The notes beneath the pieces were generated by a model. The model worked only from the letters and a program-made list of their open reading frames with translations, did no database searches and was not told where the DNA came from. Positions 51,457 through 60,269 of a stretch of 64,000 nt of DNA are shown in pieces (position 1 is the first letter of the stretch; every line of letters starts with the position of its first letter). The position numbers and the translations under genes are program-made. Source of the DNA: Flavobacterium xanthum (GTDB lineage Bacteria > Bacteroidota > Bacteroidia > Flavobacteriales > Flavobacteriaceae); assembly GCF_900142695.1 (NCBI RefSeq), contig NZ_FRBU01000010.1:1-64000 (forward strand). Reading direction: 5' to 3'.

Positions 51457-52374
51457 ATGAAAAAAACATTCTACAGTAACGGAAAACTTTTAATCACGGG
51501 AGAATACCTGGTTCTTGATGGCGCCAAAGCTTTTGCATTACCCACAAAAATGGGACAAAATCTAATTATAGAAGAAGGAAGCCGTAAAAAAATCATCTGG
51601 AAAAGTTACGATGCAGATGGAAGTATTTGGTTTGAAGACACGCTTTCATTTTCTGATATTGTAACAGGAATAGCTGCTGAAAATGAATCGGTCAAAGCTA
51701 CACTTACTACTATTTTACACGAAGCATTTAAACTCAATCCGGATTTCATTTTAAATTCAGATGGTTACATTATCACCACTGAACTTGGATTTCCGAAAAG
51801 CTGGGGTTTGGGAACGTCATCGACTTTGATAAACAACATTGCCCAATGGTTGCAAATCGATGCTTTCACATTACTTAAAAACAGTTTTGGAGGTAGTGGG
51901 TACGACATTGCCTGCGCGCAAAACGACACTCCTATTGTATATCAGCTAAAAAACGGAATACCTATTATTGAAAAAGCCACTTTTAATCCAGAATTCACAC
52001 AAAACCTATACTTTGTATATCTGAATAAAAAGCAAAGCAGTAAAACTGCAATTGCTGCTTACAATATGAATAAAAAGAATAATCTACCGAGAACCATCGC
52101 TATAAATGACGTGATAACTTCTGAAGTTTTGAATGCTGCAACAATTCAATCTTTTGCTTCAGCAATGCAAAAACACGAAGCACAAATGAGCAACATTCTG
52201 GAAACACCAACGATAAAAGAATCTTTGTTTCCTGATTTTAATGGTGCGATAAAAAGTCTGGGAGCTTGGGGAGGCGATTTTGTAATGGTTATATCGGAGG
52301 ACAACCCAACACCATATTTTAAATTAAAAGGATATGAAACTATTCTTCGTTATGATGAAATGATCTTATTCTAA
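51457..52374 (+). CDS. GYDIA-family GHMP kinase (mevalonate-pathway type)
   Basis: A 305-residue protein of the GHMP kinase superfamily. The N-terminal strand YSNGKLLITGEYLVLDGAKAFALPTKMG, the ATP-binding glycine-rich loop near GFPKSWGLGTSSTL, and the family-naming GGSGYDIACAQ are visible. The C-terminal SLGAWGGDFVMV segment is also typical. By family and by its place after HMG-CoA reductase, it probably phosphorylates mevalonate or phosphomevalonate, but the substrate is inferred. A strong terminator follows at 52436. Confidence 0.88.
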   Translation: MKKTFYSNGKLLITGEYLVLDGAKAFALPTKMGQNLIIEEGSRKKIIWKSYDADGSIWFEDTLSFSDIVTGIAAENESVKATLTTILHEAFKLNPDFILNSDGYIITTELGFPKSWGLGTSSTLINNIAQWLQIDAFTLLKNSFGGSGYDIACAQNDTPIVYQLKNGIPIIEKATFNPEFTQNLYFVYLNKKQSSKTAIAAYNMNKKNNLPRTIAINDVITSEVLNAATIQSFASAMQKHEAQMSNILETPTIKESLFPDFNGAIKSLGAWGGDFVMVISEDNPTPYFKLKGYETILRYDEMILF

Positions 52375-52435
52375 TTGGATCGTTTTCCTTAGACACTAAA
52401 TTTCAAGATCGTTTTTCAAACTCAATCTGTAAAAT

Positions 52436-52475
52436 AAAAATCCCGATACATTCAGCATGTATCGGGATTTTTTAT
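52436..52475 (+). terminator. Terminator after the GHMP kinase
   Basis: AAATCCCGATACAT, a TCAGC loop and ATGTATCGGGATTT, followed by T; bidirectional use with the convergent PpiD gene is possible. Confidence 0.88.
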
Positions 52476-52495
52476 TTTGATTAATTACTTTTTAA

Positions 52496-54592
52496 CTAGT
52501 AATTAAAATCTTGTCTGTTGTCTTCAATTTTAGCATTTCCTTTCAATGCAGGAATTACTCTATTTACTTCTGAAGCACTTTGCGCTTTCAATTTAGCAAC
52601 GTAAGGAGCATGGTTTTTCATTGCTGGAGCTTTTACAGTGCTTATGTTTTTAACTACGTAAACACCTGTATTCCCTTCGATAGGAGCTGACATTTTATTT
52701 GCAGCTAAAGCAAATGCATTTCCTACTACTTTTGGTTCAGGACCTACATTTGGCAACATGGTGTTTTCCATGGTGACATCAGCCGCTTGTTGAACCGTTC
52801 CACCTACTGCTTTCGCAATAGACTCAAGTGAGGTACCAGTCATTTTAGCTTTGATCAGTTCTGCTTTTTTCTTGTTTTTAAGTATTTGTTCTACATAAGG
52901 TCTCGCTACAGAAACAGCAACTAAACCAGATTTATCAATACTTTTCAGTTTTGCAATAACATGACCCATATTAGCCACTTCAAATCTTTTTACAGCACCT
53001 TCTTTAACACCATCTTCGAATGCCCATCTCACGATAGTTCTTTGATTTCCTAAAGATCCAAAGTTTTCATCCATCCCTTTTACAGAGACAGCTGGAGTAA
53101 CTTTAAGACCCATTTCTTTTGCTGCTTTGTTGAAATCTTTATCTGCAGCATCCATTTCAAATTTAGTTGCTTGCGTAAACATTTTATCAGAAGTAGCTTC
53201 AGATGCTTCAATTTTTTGAGCTACAGTAGCCAAACGAATTCCGTCTTGTTTGTCTGTTACTTTAATAATATGAAAACCAAAATCAGTTTCTACTAAACCT
53301 ACTTTACCAATTCCATTACTGAAAACAAAATCATTAAACGGCTTCACCATTTGGTTTGGACCAAAATAACCTAAATCACCACCTTGTTGTGCAGATGAAT
53401 CATCAGAAGCTGTGAAAGCCAACATCATGAAACTATCTGGATTAGCTGTAACCTGCGCTAAAATATCTTCTGCTTTAGCTTTAGCTTGTTCTTTCGTTCT
53501 TTTTTCTTTTTGATTAGGAACTTGAGTTCCTTCGTAACCAATTAAAATATGACTTGCTTTTGCATTTACACCAGATTTCATTCCCATAGATTTAGAAATA
53601 CAATAGTATTTTCCAAACATGTAAGGACCATAAACTGCCCCTGGAGCCAAGTTGAACAATTTATCAGCATCTACAGCTGGTAAATCTTTCTTTGCGATAT
53701 AAGTTGAATCGTAAGGAACATCTGAATTTGAATTTACAAAGTCGATTGCATTTTTAGTAGTTCTAAATCCAGCTACTGTATCATTTTTTCCAGTAGCTTG
53801 GTTGTACACCACACTTCCTGTCAACAACGCATTTATTTTGGTTTTTACTTCAGCCTCATCTGCTGTAGAAGCTTTGTCTTCAATCAAAACATATTCTACT
53901 TCACGAGATTCATCTGCTTTGAATTTTTTTTCATTTTTCTTCATGTAGTCAACAATCTCTGCATCGGTGATTTTTACATCACTATCTTTAATCGTCGAAT
54001 ATAAACCGGCAACATAAGCAAAGTTCACTTTGTTTGCTTCCATTTCGTATTTCATTTTCCCTTCACTTTCCGTTGTAAAAACGGCCGCTTTGATCATTGT
54101 GTTGTACATTTGATATTTAGCGTTTAGTTCAGCGTCTTTTTCTCTATCTTTTAAAAATTGAGCTTGTTCAGGATTTGACTTGAAGTATTCTTTGAATTTA
54201 GCAACATCAAATACACCAGCAGCATTCATAAACAATGGATTTCCACCAATATTTTGATCTGCTTTTAAAACTTCTAATAAGTGCTTTTCACCTACTCTAA
54301 GTCCTAATTTTTCAAATTCAGAAGTCAACAAAGCAATAGAAACTTCTTGGTCCCAAACTCTGTTTGCCGCTTCTGTTGAAGTAATCCCTTGCCCACTTTT
54401 CTCTACATTGCTCACTTTAACTCTAAAGTCTTCAAATGAAATATCTTTATCGTCAATGCTTCCCACATCTTTTGATGTACTGTTGAAACCACCACTGTTG
54501 AATATATCACCTATGATAAATGCTAATAAACAAAACCCGATAACAAGTATCAGAAGAAGTGAACGTTGTCTAATTTTTTGTAAAACTGCCAT
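52496..54592 (-). CDS. SurA/PpiD-type peptidyl-prolyl isomerase, membrane anchored
   Basis: A protein of about 698 residues, using the ATG at 54592 (MAVLQKIRQRSLLLILVIGFCLLAFIIGDIF), which begins a clean N-terminal inner-membrane anchor; the longer upstream reading adds a polar tail. The N-terminal SurA_N-like domain (about 40-170) is followed by a parvulin PPIC domain (about 340-440: ASHILIGYEGTQ, GGDLGYFGPNQMVKPF, GLVETDFGFHIIKV). It acts as a periplasmic chaperone for outer-membrane proteins. It closes the coaX-lptC series, 108 bp after the CNNM gene. Confidence 0.9.
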   Translation of the reverse strand: MAVLQKIRQRSLLLILVIGFCLLAFIIGDIFNSGGFNSTSKDVGSIDDKDISFEDFRVKVSNVEKSGQGITSTEAANRVWDQEVSIALLTSEFEKLGLRVGEKHLLEVLKADQNIGGNPLFMNAAGVFDVAKFKEYFKSNPEQAQFLKDREKDAELNAKYQMYNTMIKAAVFTTESEGKMKYEMEANKVNFAYVAGLYSTIKDSDVKITDAEIVDYMKKNEKKFKADESREVEYVLIEDKASTADEAEVKTKINALLTGSVVYNQATGKNDTVAGFRTTKNAIDFVNSNSDVPYDSTYIAKKDLPAVDADKLFNLAPGAVYGPYMFGKYYCISKSMGMKSGVNAKASHILIGYEGTQVPNQKEKRTKEQAKAKAEDILAQVTANPDSFMMLAFTASDDSSAQQGGDLGYFGPNQMVKPFNDFVFSNGIGKVGLVETDFGFHIIKVTDKQDGIRLATVAQKIEASEATSDKMFTQATKFEMDAADKDFNKAAKEMGLKVTPAVSVKGMDENFGSLGNQRTIVRWAFEDGVKEGAVKRFEVANMGHVIAKLKSIDKSGLVAVSVARPYVEQILKNKKKAELIKAKMTGTSLESIAKAVGGTVQQAADVTMENTMLPNVGPEPKVVGNAFALAANKMSAPIEGNTGVYVVKNISTVKAPAMKNHAPYVAKLKAQSASEVNRVIPALKGNAKIEDNRQDFNY

Positions 54593-54700
54593 TTTATTGT
54601 TGTTAATTTTTATATTCAGTTTGCGAAAATACAATTATCTAATTAATAATTATACTAGTAGCGTTTTATTTTGCAAGAAATTTTATTTTCACAATAAAAA

Positions 54701-55963
54701 TCAGTCTTGAACGCTCATTTTAACTAATTCTATTTTCTTATTTGTTGCTTCTTCTATTATAAAATGATAGATTCCTATTGGAATGACGTCCCCTTTTTGC
54801 GGAATTTCTTTTGTAAAATCGACAATAAAACCGCCTAGTGTTCCGTAGGAATCTCCTTCTGGAATTTGTAATTTATAAGTTTGATTCAAATATTCTACAT
54901 CTAAGCGAGCTGAAAATATAAAAACACCTTCTCCGAGTTCTTTTTCTACCAATTCTTCATCAGAGTCATGTTCGTCTTCAATTTCGCCAAAAAGCTCTTC
55001 AACAATATCTTCAATAGTTATAATACCTGATGTTCCCCCATATTCGTCCAAAACAACTGCAACACTTTTTCGCTTTTTAGTTAGCAAACTCATGGCATCC
55101 TTTATAAAAATTGTCTCCGGAACAAACTGTACCAAAATCACAATTTCTTTGATACTCTTTGGTTTTTTAAACAAGTCAAAGGAATGCACATAACCAATAA
55201 TATCATCAAGAGAATTTTGATAAACCACAATTTTAGAATAGCCCGTTTCAATAAATAACGCCCTTAATTCTTCGATTGAATCAAATAAGTCAATGGCTAT
55301 AATTTTGGTCCTAGGACTCATTACATCTCTGGCTTTAACACCGGAGAACTCTAATGCATTTTGAAACATGAGAATTTCTGAATCTACCGTTTCATTATCC
55401 TCAACCGTACTCATTTGTTCTGTAATGTAGTTTCCTAGTTCAATTTTACTAAAAAACAAGGACACACTATCCCCTTGTGTTTTAAAGAATTTTTTTAGTA
55501 TGAAATCCGAAATTCCTACAAAGAAAGCTGCAATATATCCAAAAATCTTGTAAAAAAAATAAGCTGGAATTGCAAAGAATTTAATTAATGAGTTGGCATA
55601 AATTTGAAAAAAAACTTTAGGAAGAAATTCTGATGTGATCAAAATAAGCATCGTTGAAACCAGCACTTGCAGCAGCAGCAGAAATCCTTCGGAAAGGGGA
55701 TAGCCTAAGGCCAAAAACCAACGCATCAAGACATCTCCCATTAAAAAACCATAAACCACCAAAGCGAGAACATTGCCTATGCCCATGGAGACAATAAAAT
55801 TCGTAGGTTTCTCCGTCAGTTTGGTCAATATTTTTGATAGAAAATTATCTTGCTTTTTTTCAATCTCAAGATATATTTTATTCGAAGAGACAAAGGCTAT
55901 CTCCATTCCTGAAAAAAAAGCACTTAGTATTAGACAAAGTATGATAATACTAGCTTCCATCAC
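54701..55963 (-). CDS. CNNM/CBS-domain transporter-like protein (HlyC/CorC family)
   Basis: A 420-residue inner-membrane protein. A DUF21/CNNM domain with four membrane helices (about residues 1-170, starting MEASIIILCLILSAFFSGMEIAFVSSNKIY) precedes two CBS domains (about 200-330: MSPRTKIIAI, VVYQNSLDDIIGYVHSFDLF, SVAVVLDEYGGTSGIITIEDI) and a CorC_HlyC domain. These proteins are linked to Mg2+/Co2+ efflux or homeostasis; the gliding protein GldE belongs to the same family, so this could be a GldE relative. It abuts the 65-aa gene with no gap. Confidence 0.88.
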   Translation of the reverse strand: MMEASIIILCLILSAFFSGMEIAFVSSNKIYLEIEKKQDNFLSKILTKLTEKPTNFIVSMGIGNVLALVVYGFLMGDVLMRWFLALGYPLSEGFLLLLQVLVSTMLILITSEFLPKVFFQIYANSLIKFFAIPAYFFYKIFGYIAAFFVGISDFILKKFFKTQGDSVSLFFSKIELGNYITEQMSTVEDNETVDSEILMFQNALEFSGVKARDVMSPRTKIIAIDLFDSIEELRALFIETGYSKIVVYQNSLDDIIGYVHSFDLFKKPKSIKEIVILVQFVPETIFIKDAMSLLTKKRKSVAVVLDEYGGTSGIITIEDIVEELFGEIEDEHDSDEELVEKELGEGVFIFSARLDVEYLNQTYKLQIPEGDSYGTLGGFIVDFTKEIPQKGDVIPIGIYHFIIEEATNKKIELVKMSVQD

Positions 55964-56161
55964 TTAGGAATTTTTGTTTCTATCTTCAAATTTTTTGGCA
56001 AATTTTCTTCTAAAGAAAAACATAAAGACGGCTAATCCTGCGATCATAAAACTCAACCACGGATTTCCCAATGCAGGATCGTTTACTTTGGTAAAGCCAT
56101 CGTAAATGAAATAAGCTCCAAAAACAAGATAAACGTATTGTGTGTATTTTAAGTAATTCAT
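55964..56161 (-). CDS. Small membrane protein, unknown (65 aa)
   Basis: Not recognised by name. Two hydrophobic segments (about residues 9-22 and 33-49), then a basic tail (FFRRKFAKKFEDRNKNS). Its stop touches the start of the CNNM gene and it begins 10 nt after lptC, so it is part of the same operon. Similar short 2TM proteins occur at this place in other flavobacterial genomes, to my recollection. The function is unknown. Confidence 0.75.
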   Translation of the reverse strand: MNYLKYTQYVYLVFGAYFIYDGFTKVNDPALGNPWLSFMIAGLAVFMFFFRRKFAKKFEDRNKNS

Positions 56162-56171
56162 AGTGTTAAAA

Positions 56172-56726
56172 TTATTCGTTTGTTTCTACTTCGCCTGTTA
56201 TTTTCTGAGAATTAATGACCTTGAAATCTTTACTGAAATCAATTCCTTGACCGTTTGAAACCCCTTTTGGATCGGTAAATTTAAATTTTCTTTCGGTAAA
56301 AAACCACTCGTTTTTTTGATCAAAATACAACTGCTCTGTTTCCAGCATTTGACCTTGTTCTGTAAAAATTTTCACCTTTCCTTGTAAATCAATTATGTTA
56401 GTCCCTTTGAAAGAGATCGCATAATTTGATCTTATAAAGGTTTTCTTTTCTTTTTTATCGTACAGTGTCACATCAATCCCTTTAGGAAATTCAGTAAAAG
56501 GAAAATCAACACTTGCGTAATCAAGCATTTTAGAGCTTACAAGAACTGCGGTAATGCGACCGGAATCCGTATACTTGAGATTGACCTTATCCGCATCGCT
56601 GCTGGGTAGAAATTCAGAAAAATTAATTTTTTGTATCTCTTTAAAATTACTTTCGCACCCAAAAAACAGTGTCACAGCAAAAACTGTGACAATCCATTTG
56701 ATAGTATATTTTATAAATAAAGTCAT
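56172..56726 (-). CDS. lptC: LptC-like LPS export protein
   Basis: A 184-residue periplasmic lipoprotein with a signal ending at Cys in VTLFFGCESNF (about residue 23). The LptC/OstA-like fold is visible: PLGIDVTLYDKKEKKTFIRSNYAIS-type repeats, EGQGQMLETEQLYFDQKNEWFF and a C-terminal VINSQKITGE. It would hand lipopolysaccharide from the LptFG-B transporter to LptA. Lipidation replaces the usual membrane anchor in Bacteroidota. It sits between an outer-membrane protein gene and two membrane genes. Confidence 0.87.
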   Translation of the reverse strand: MTLFIKYTIKWIVTVFAVTLFFGCESNFKEIQKINFSEFLPSSDADKVNLKYTDSGRITAVLVSSKMLDYASVDFPFTEFPKGIDVTLYDKKEKKTFIRSNYAISFKGTNIIDLQGKVKIFTEQGQMLETEQLYFDQKNEWFFTERKFKFTDPKGVSNGQGIDFSKDFKVINSQKITGEVETNE

Positions 56727-56766
56727 ACGATTAACTTACGAAGAAGTTGTAGTGGCAATTCCTCTT

Positions 56767-58014
56767 TTAGTTGAATTTTCTTTTCACAAACCATTGTTCG
56801 TTAAGTGAAAAACCAACACTTACGTTCGCATAGTTCTCTTCTACTAAGTTGGCAGCAGTAGTTCCTCTTTTTCCCAATTCAAGACCAATATTTACATTGG
56901 AGAATGTTCCCGTCAACGGCAACCCTACTCCAAATGTTACTGCCATATCTTGGATCGGTTCTGTGTTAATGACCAAACCTGTATTCTCAAATCTAAAACC
57001 ACCTCTATAAGTAATCCTTTTGGCATAGCTTGTAAAGGAGTTGTAATTAGGCATATAATAGCCTCCAATACTATATTTGGAATGCTTCTCGTAGGTCACA
57101 TTGTCAGGTGAATTATAATTATTACTTATAGAACTCGGTTCCTGAAAAGTATAACCAACTCCAATCAACCATTTTCTAGCTTCCCCAAAACCTGCTGCGG
57201 CAGCATATTTACTTGGCATTTTTAAATTTCTCTCTGTTTTCACATCTTCCAAAACATCTACAATTGACAAATCAAAATTTAAATTGTACAATGCTGTAGC
57301 AATATTTCTAGTGTTTTTAGCCTTTAAAGTACTTTCTAAAGAGTAATTAAAACTACTGAAAAAAGATATTTTTTTATAAAATTTGGTTTGAAACATTACT
57401 CCAGCATTGAAATTAACCCCAGATAAATCTACTGTATTTAATTCTCGAGTACCTATTGCAATATCGGTAATATATTCAAAATTATTAGTTTCAATTTTTC
57501 CGAAATTATAATTCACATCAGCGCCTATACTTAAACCCTTCATTATTTTATATCCTAAACCAAGGAATGCTTTGTTCAAGCCTCCTTTTCCATTAAAACT
57601 TTGATTGTTTTCAGTAAGCGATCCTGCTGTTCTAATTTTATAACCAACGGAAGAATAGGGTATCAGTCCAAAACCTAAACCAAATTTACCTAGTGGTAAA
57701 CCTACGGCCAAATAGTCTAAAGTGGTTCTACGCGCATTTGACGACTCCGTGTCGGTTTTTAATTTTGTAATAGCCTGAGTCCCGCCTAAAGAAAATGTGG
57801 TCAGTTTCAAACTTGCGAAACTAGCTGGATTTTGTAAGTTCATGTGAATACTATCCTGCTCAATAGCAATCCCACCCATAGATCGATTTTCTAAGGTTCC
57901 TTTGAATCGCACATCACCTATTCCGTAAAAAGAGTATGGGGATGATGTCCCCTCTTGAGCAAAAGATACTAATGATAAAAGCAAACAAGCGCTTACTATA
58001 ATTTTTTTAATCAT
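56767..58014 (-). CDS. Outer-membrane beta-barrel protein, unknown (415 aa)
   Basis: A 415-residue exported protein with a signal peptide (MIKKIIVSACLLLSLVSFAQ). The sequence is Gly/aromatic-rich with alternating strands (KFGLGFGLIPYSSVGYKI, IMKGLSIGADVNYNFGKI, YSIGGYYMPNYNSFT, FEL-like NVNIGLELGKRG) and resembles porin- or FadL-like barrels, but no specific family is clear. It overlaps the coaX stop by 8 nt and is followed 40 nt later by lptC, so it is probably co-expressed with LPS export genes. Its role in that context is unknown. Confidence 0.75.
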   Translation of the reverse strand: MIKKIIVSACLLLSLVSFAQEGTSSPYSFYGIGDVRFKGTLENRSMGGIAIEQDSIHMNLQNPASFASLKLTTFSLGGTQAITKLKTDTESSNARRTTLDYLAVGLPLGKFGLGFGLIPYSSVGYKIRTAGSLTENNQSFNGKGGLNKAFLGLGYKIMKGLSIGADVNYNFGKIETNNFEYITDIAIGTRELNTVDLSGVNFNAGVMFQTKFYKKISFFSSFNYSLESTLKAKNTRNIATALYNLNFDLSIVDVLEDVKTERNLKMPSKYAAAAGFGEARKWLIGVGYTFQEPSSISNNYNSPDNVTYEKHSKYSIGGYYMPNYNSFTSYAKRITYRGGFRFENTGLVINTEPIQDMAVTFGVGLPLTGTFSNVNIGLELGKRGTTAANLVEENYANVSVGFSLNEQWFVKRKFN

Positions 58015-58741
58015 TTTTGATTTTATATTGAAATGTTTGGTTCAAACTTTCCAGCAGAAAATTTGAATTGGCAAATATGGTATTTTTTAATCGTTTAGCC
58101 AAAAAATCTGTGTCCCCACCCGTTAAAATTATTATAAAATTTGAATACCGTGTACTATATTCTGTTATGAAACCGTCAATCTCATATACTAATCCATTGA
58201 CCACACCAGAATGAATAGAATTTGGAGTCGAGTTCCCTATTAGTTCTTTAGGACTTTCTAATGCCAGTAAAGGTAATTTCGCAGTGTAATTGTGTAATGA
58301 CTCATACCGCAATCGCAGTCCTGGCGTGATAGCTCCGCCCAAATAGTTATTTTGGTGATCAATAAAATCATAAGTGATGCAAGTTCCTGCATCAATAACT
58401 AGTCGGTTTTGATTGGGGAATTGAAAGACTGCTCCAGCTGCGAGAACCATTCGGTCTATTCCTAAAGTTTTGGGAGTAGTATATTTATTTTGGAAAGGAA
58501 AAGGATCTTCATTGGAAACAAAACAAATATTTAGAACCGAATCAAATGCTAAAAACGACTGCTTTTCGACATCTCCTACGGAAGAAACAACCAAATGAGC
58601 TACTTTTTGAAATTTATTTAAAATATTTTCAATGTTTTTCTCAAGCTCTATTTTGGTAAAAACAAAAATCTCTAAAAGGATAGCACCCTCAAAGACAGCT
58701 GCTTTAATTCTGGTATTTCCCACATCGACAACTAAAATCAT
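58007..58741 (-). CDS. coaX: Type III pantothenate kinase
   Basis: A 244-residue ATP-dependent enzyme for the first step of CoA synthesis. Visible signatures: VVDVGNTRIKAAVFEG at the N-terminus, VVSSVGDVEKQ, PKTLGIDRMVLAAGAVF, NRLVIDAGTCITYDFID, GGAITPGLRLRYESLHNYTAKLP and ILTGGDTDFLAKRL. Type III lacks the P-loop of CoaA. It is the first gene of the minus-strand operon with the outer-membrane protein and lptC. Confidence 0.95.
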   Translation of the reverse strand: MILVVDVGNTRIKAAVFEGAILLEIFVFTKIELEKNIENILNKFQKVAHLVVSSVGDVEKQSFLAFDSVLNICFVSNEDPFPFQNKYTTPKTLGIDRMVLAAGAVFQFPNQNRLVIDAGTCITYDFIDHQNNYLGGAITPGLRLRYESLHNYTAKLPLLALESPKELIGNSTPNSIHSGVVNGLVYEIDGFITEYSTRYSNFIIILTGGDTDFLAKRLKNTIFANSNFLLESLNQTFQYKIKND

Positions 58742-58792
58742 AATTTGGTTTTTGGTGCTGCGAAGGTACGAATTGATTTTTTTTAAAAAATG

Positions 58793-58825
58793 TTTTGGAT
58801 AAACTAAAAATCATTCTATATTTGC
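58793..58825 (+). promoter_or_regulatory. tRNA-Phe promoter (Bacteroidota type)
   Basis: TTTTG at 58793-58797, a 20-bp spacer and TATATTTG at 58818-58825, about 45 bp before the tRNA. Excellent consensus match. Confidence 0.7.
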
Positions 58826-58869
58826 ACCCGCAATGAGCAAGCATTACAGCTTTCGAAAAGCAAAAATAA

Positions 58870-58942
58870 GGTACCTTAGCTCAGATGGTAGAGCAATGGA
58901 CTGAAAATCCATGTGTCCCTGGTTCGATCCCTGGAGGTACCA
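58870..58942 (+). tRNA. tRNA-Phe (anticodon GAA)
   Basis: A 73-nt cloverleaf. Acceptor GGTACCT pairs with AGGTACC; D-arm GCTC/GAGC; anticodon stem ATGGA/TCCAT with loop CTGAAAA (GAA); T-loop TTCGATC. The T stem is CCTGG/CCTGG with a central T-T mismatch. CCA is not encoded, the sequence continuing with CAAAAC after the discriminator A. A terminator follows. Anticodon and sequence support Phe. Confidence 0.96.
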
Positions 58943-58943
58943 C

Positions 58944-58976
58944 AAAACCCGAATAGCAATATTCGGGTTTTTTGTT
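58944..58976 (+). terminator. Terminator after tRNA-Phe
   Basis: AAAACCCGAATA, a GCAA loop and TATTCGGGTTTT followed by T; it starts 2 nt after the tRNA. Confidence 0.85.
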
Positions 58977-59140
58977 TTAAAAATCTACTGTAATCATTAA
59001 TTACACCTGATATAGTGGACAAAATTCAGCCGTTTTTACAGAACCGTTAGTGGTCTAGTATTATAAGCAGACAACCACCTTTGGATTGTAATATACCTTA
59101 TGAACGCTGCATTTTCTTTTTTATCTCTTGATAAAATACC

Positions 59141-59680
59141 TTACAATTTATTAAATTGAAACTTTTGCCCTCCAACTGATGCTTCATACATGAGCCCTCC
59201 TTTTTGCATGGTAAAAACCATCACACCATCAGCATACTTTACATTAGTTGAAGCACCGGCCGTTACAGCAACCGCCGAAGCTTGGGCAGAAAACTCGAAT
59301 TGGCTACCTTTAAATCGCTCCAAATCATTTTGCCCTTCAAAAAATATCACCTCTCGATAGGCTTGTCCCCCGGCCTGAAATCCAATGCTTACTTGCGCGA
59401 GTTTAGCCATACCTACTATTTTTCCTCGCTCATAAACCACTCCGTTGCCCGCTGCACCACCAATACCAAATCCGGCTTTACCCACATTGGGAAAAATTAC
59501 ATAACCGTATGCATCTTCAAACAGACCCTTCATTAACGCATCTGCTTTAACAAACTCAACCTTTGCCATCTTACTATCGGCGATGATTTTATTTTTCTTT
59601 GCTTTAGATTGCCCAAAAACGGATGCTGTACACAGCATACAAACCATCATTACTACCCAAATACTATTTGATTTTTTCAT
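59141..59680 (-). CDS. SYLF-domain lipid-binding protein (Ysc84-like)
   Basis: A 179-residue exported protein; I use the ATG at 59680 (MKKSNSIWVVMMVCMLCTASVFGQ), a good signal peptide, rather than the longer upstream reading. The SYLF/Ysc84 domain covers the rest: GLFEDAYGYVIFPNVGKAGFGIGGAAGNGVVYERGK, ASVGFQ-like SIGFQAGGQAYREVIFF and the conserved C-terminal GLMYEASVGGQKF. The domain binds phosphoinositides in eukaryotes; bacterial roles are unclear. No co-oriented neighbour; the tRNA-Phe lies 165 bp downstream of its stop. Confidence 0.88.
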   Translation of the reverse strand: MKKSNSIWVVMMVCMLCTASVFGQSKAKKNKIIADSKMAKVEFVKADALMKGLFEDAYGYVIFPNVGKAGFGIGGAAGNGVVYERGKIVGMAKLAQVSIGFQAGGQAYREVIFFEGQNDLERFKGSQFEFSAQASAVAVTAGASTNVKYADGVMVFTMQKGGLMYEASVGGQKFQFNKL

Positions 59681-59685
59681 CTCTC

Positions 59686-60230
59686 TAGATTTAAATGTTA
59701 TTAAAAAATTGAACCATTCTACCTTACTTTTGCTAAACAAGAAGCAAAATATGGCTATTCAAATATACCATATTTTTTTAAAATAAATACTAAATATATT
59801 GATTATCAATAACATAGGTAGAAAAAATAAAAGACATTCCTCCGACTCGATTTAATCAGGAAACATTTAAATAAGTGGTATTGCCTTTAAAAAAATGGTA
59901 TCGCACCAGAACGATTGAAACACTTCGTTTTTGCTTTCAATAAAATAAACTAATGATTCTTTACTAATCACCATCATCGCTTTCCTTTACAATTAGGTTA
60001 AGAAAAACCGACTCCTTATTGTAAACTCCACCAATTCTTTTAAAAACAGCCAAAAACTACCAAATTTTTCTTTCGCAGGACCTTGATTAAAATAAAAACT
60101 ACACAACGTAAAAGTTATTCAAGAGATATTTTAAAACAGGCTACACTATTATCAAAACCACATCATTTTTTCAATAAAAATGCGCCTTTCGTAAATATAA
60201 AACGATATAATTATATAATTCTCTTTTATA
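59686..60230. other. Long non-coding stretch before the InsA-like gene
   Basis: About 540 bp. I find no supported gene and no RNA gene. Small ORFs here (for example 60083-60331) overlap the start of the next gene and lack any family resemblance. Short direct repeats (GTGGTATTGC, ATGGTATCGC near 59875-59910) occur. A -7-like TATATTTATG lies near 60245. Confidence 0.5.
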
Positions 60231-60269
60231 TTGTTGCAAGATTACTATATTTATGCAAAATTTATATAT

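Noticed and set aside
58978..59140. Possible insertion sequence end or integration site beside tRNA-Phe
   Set aside because: TGATATAGTGGAC resembles IS3-type ends only loosely, and I found no duplicate of the tRNA 3' end downstream and no integrase.
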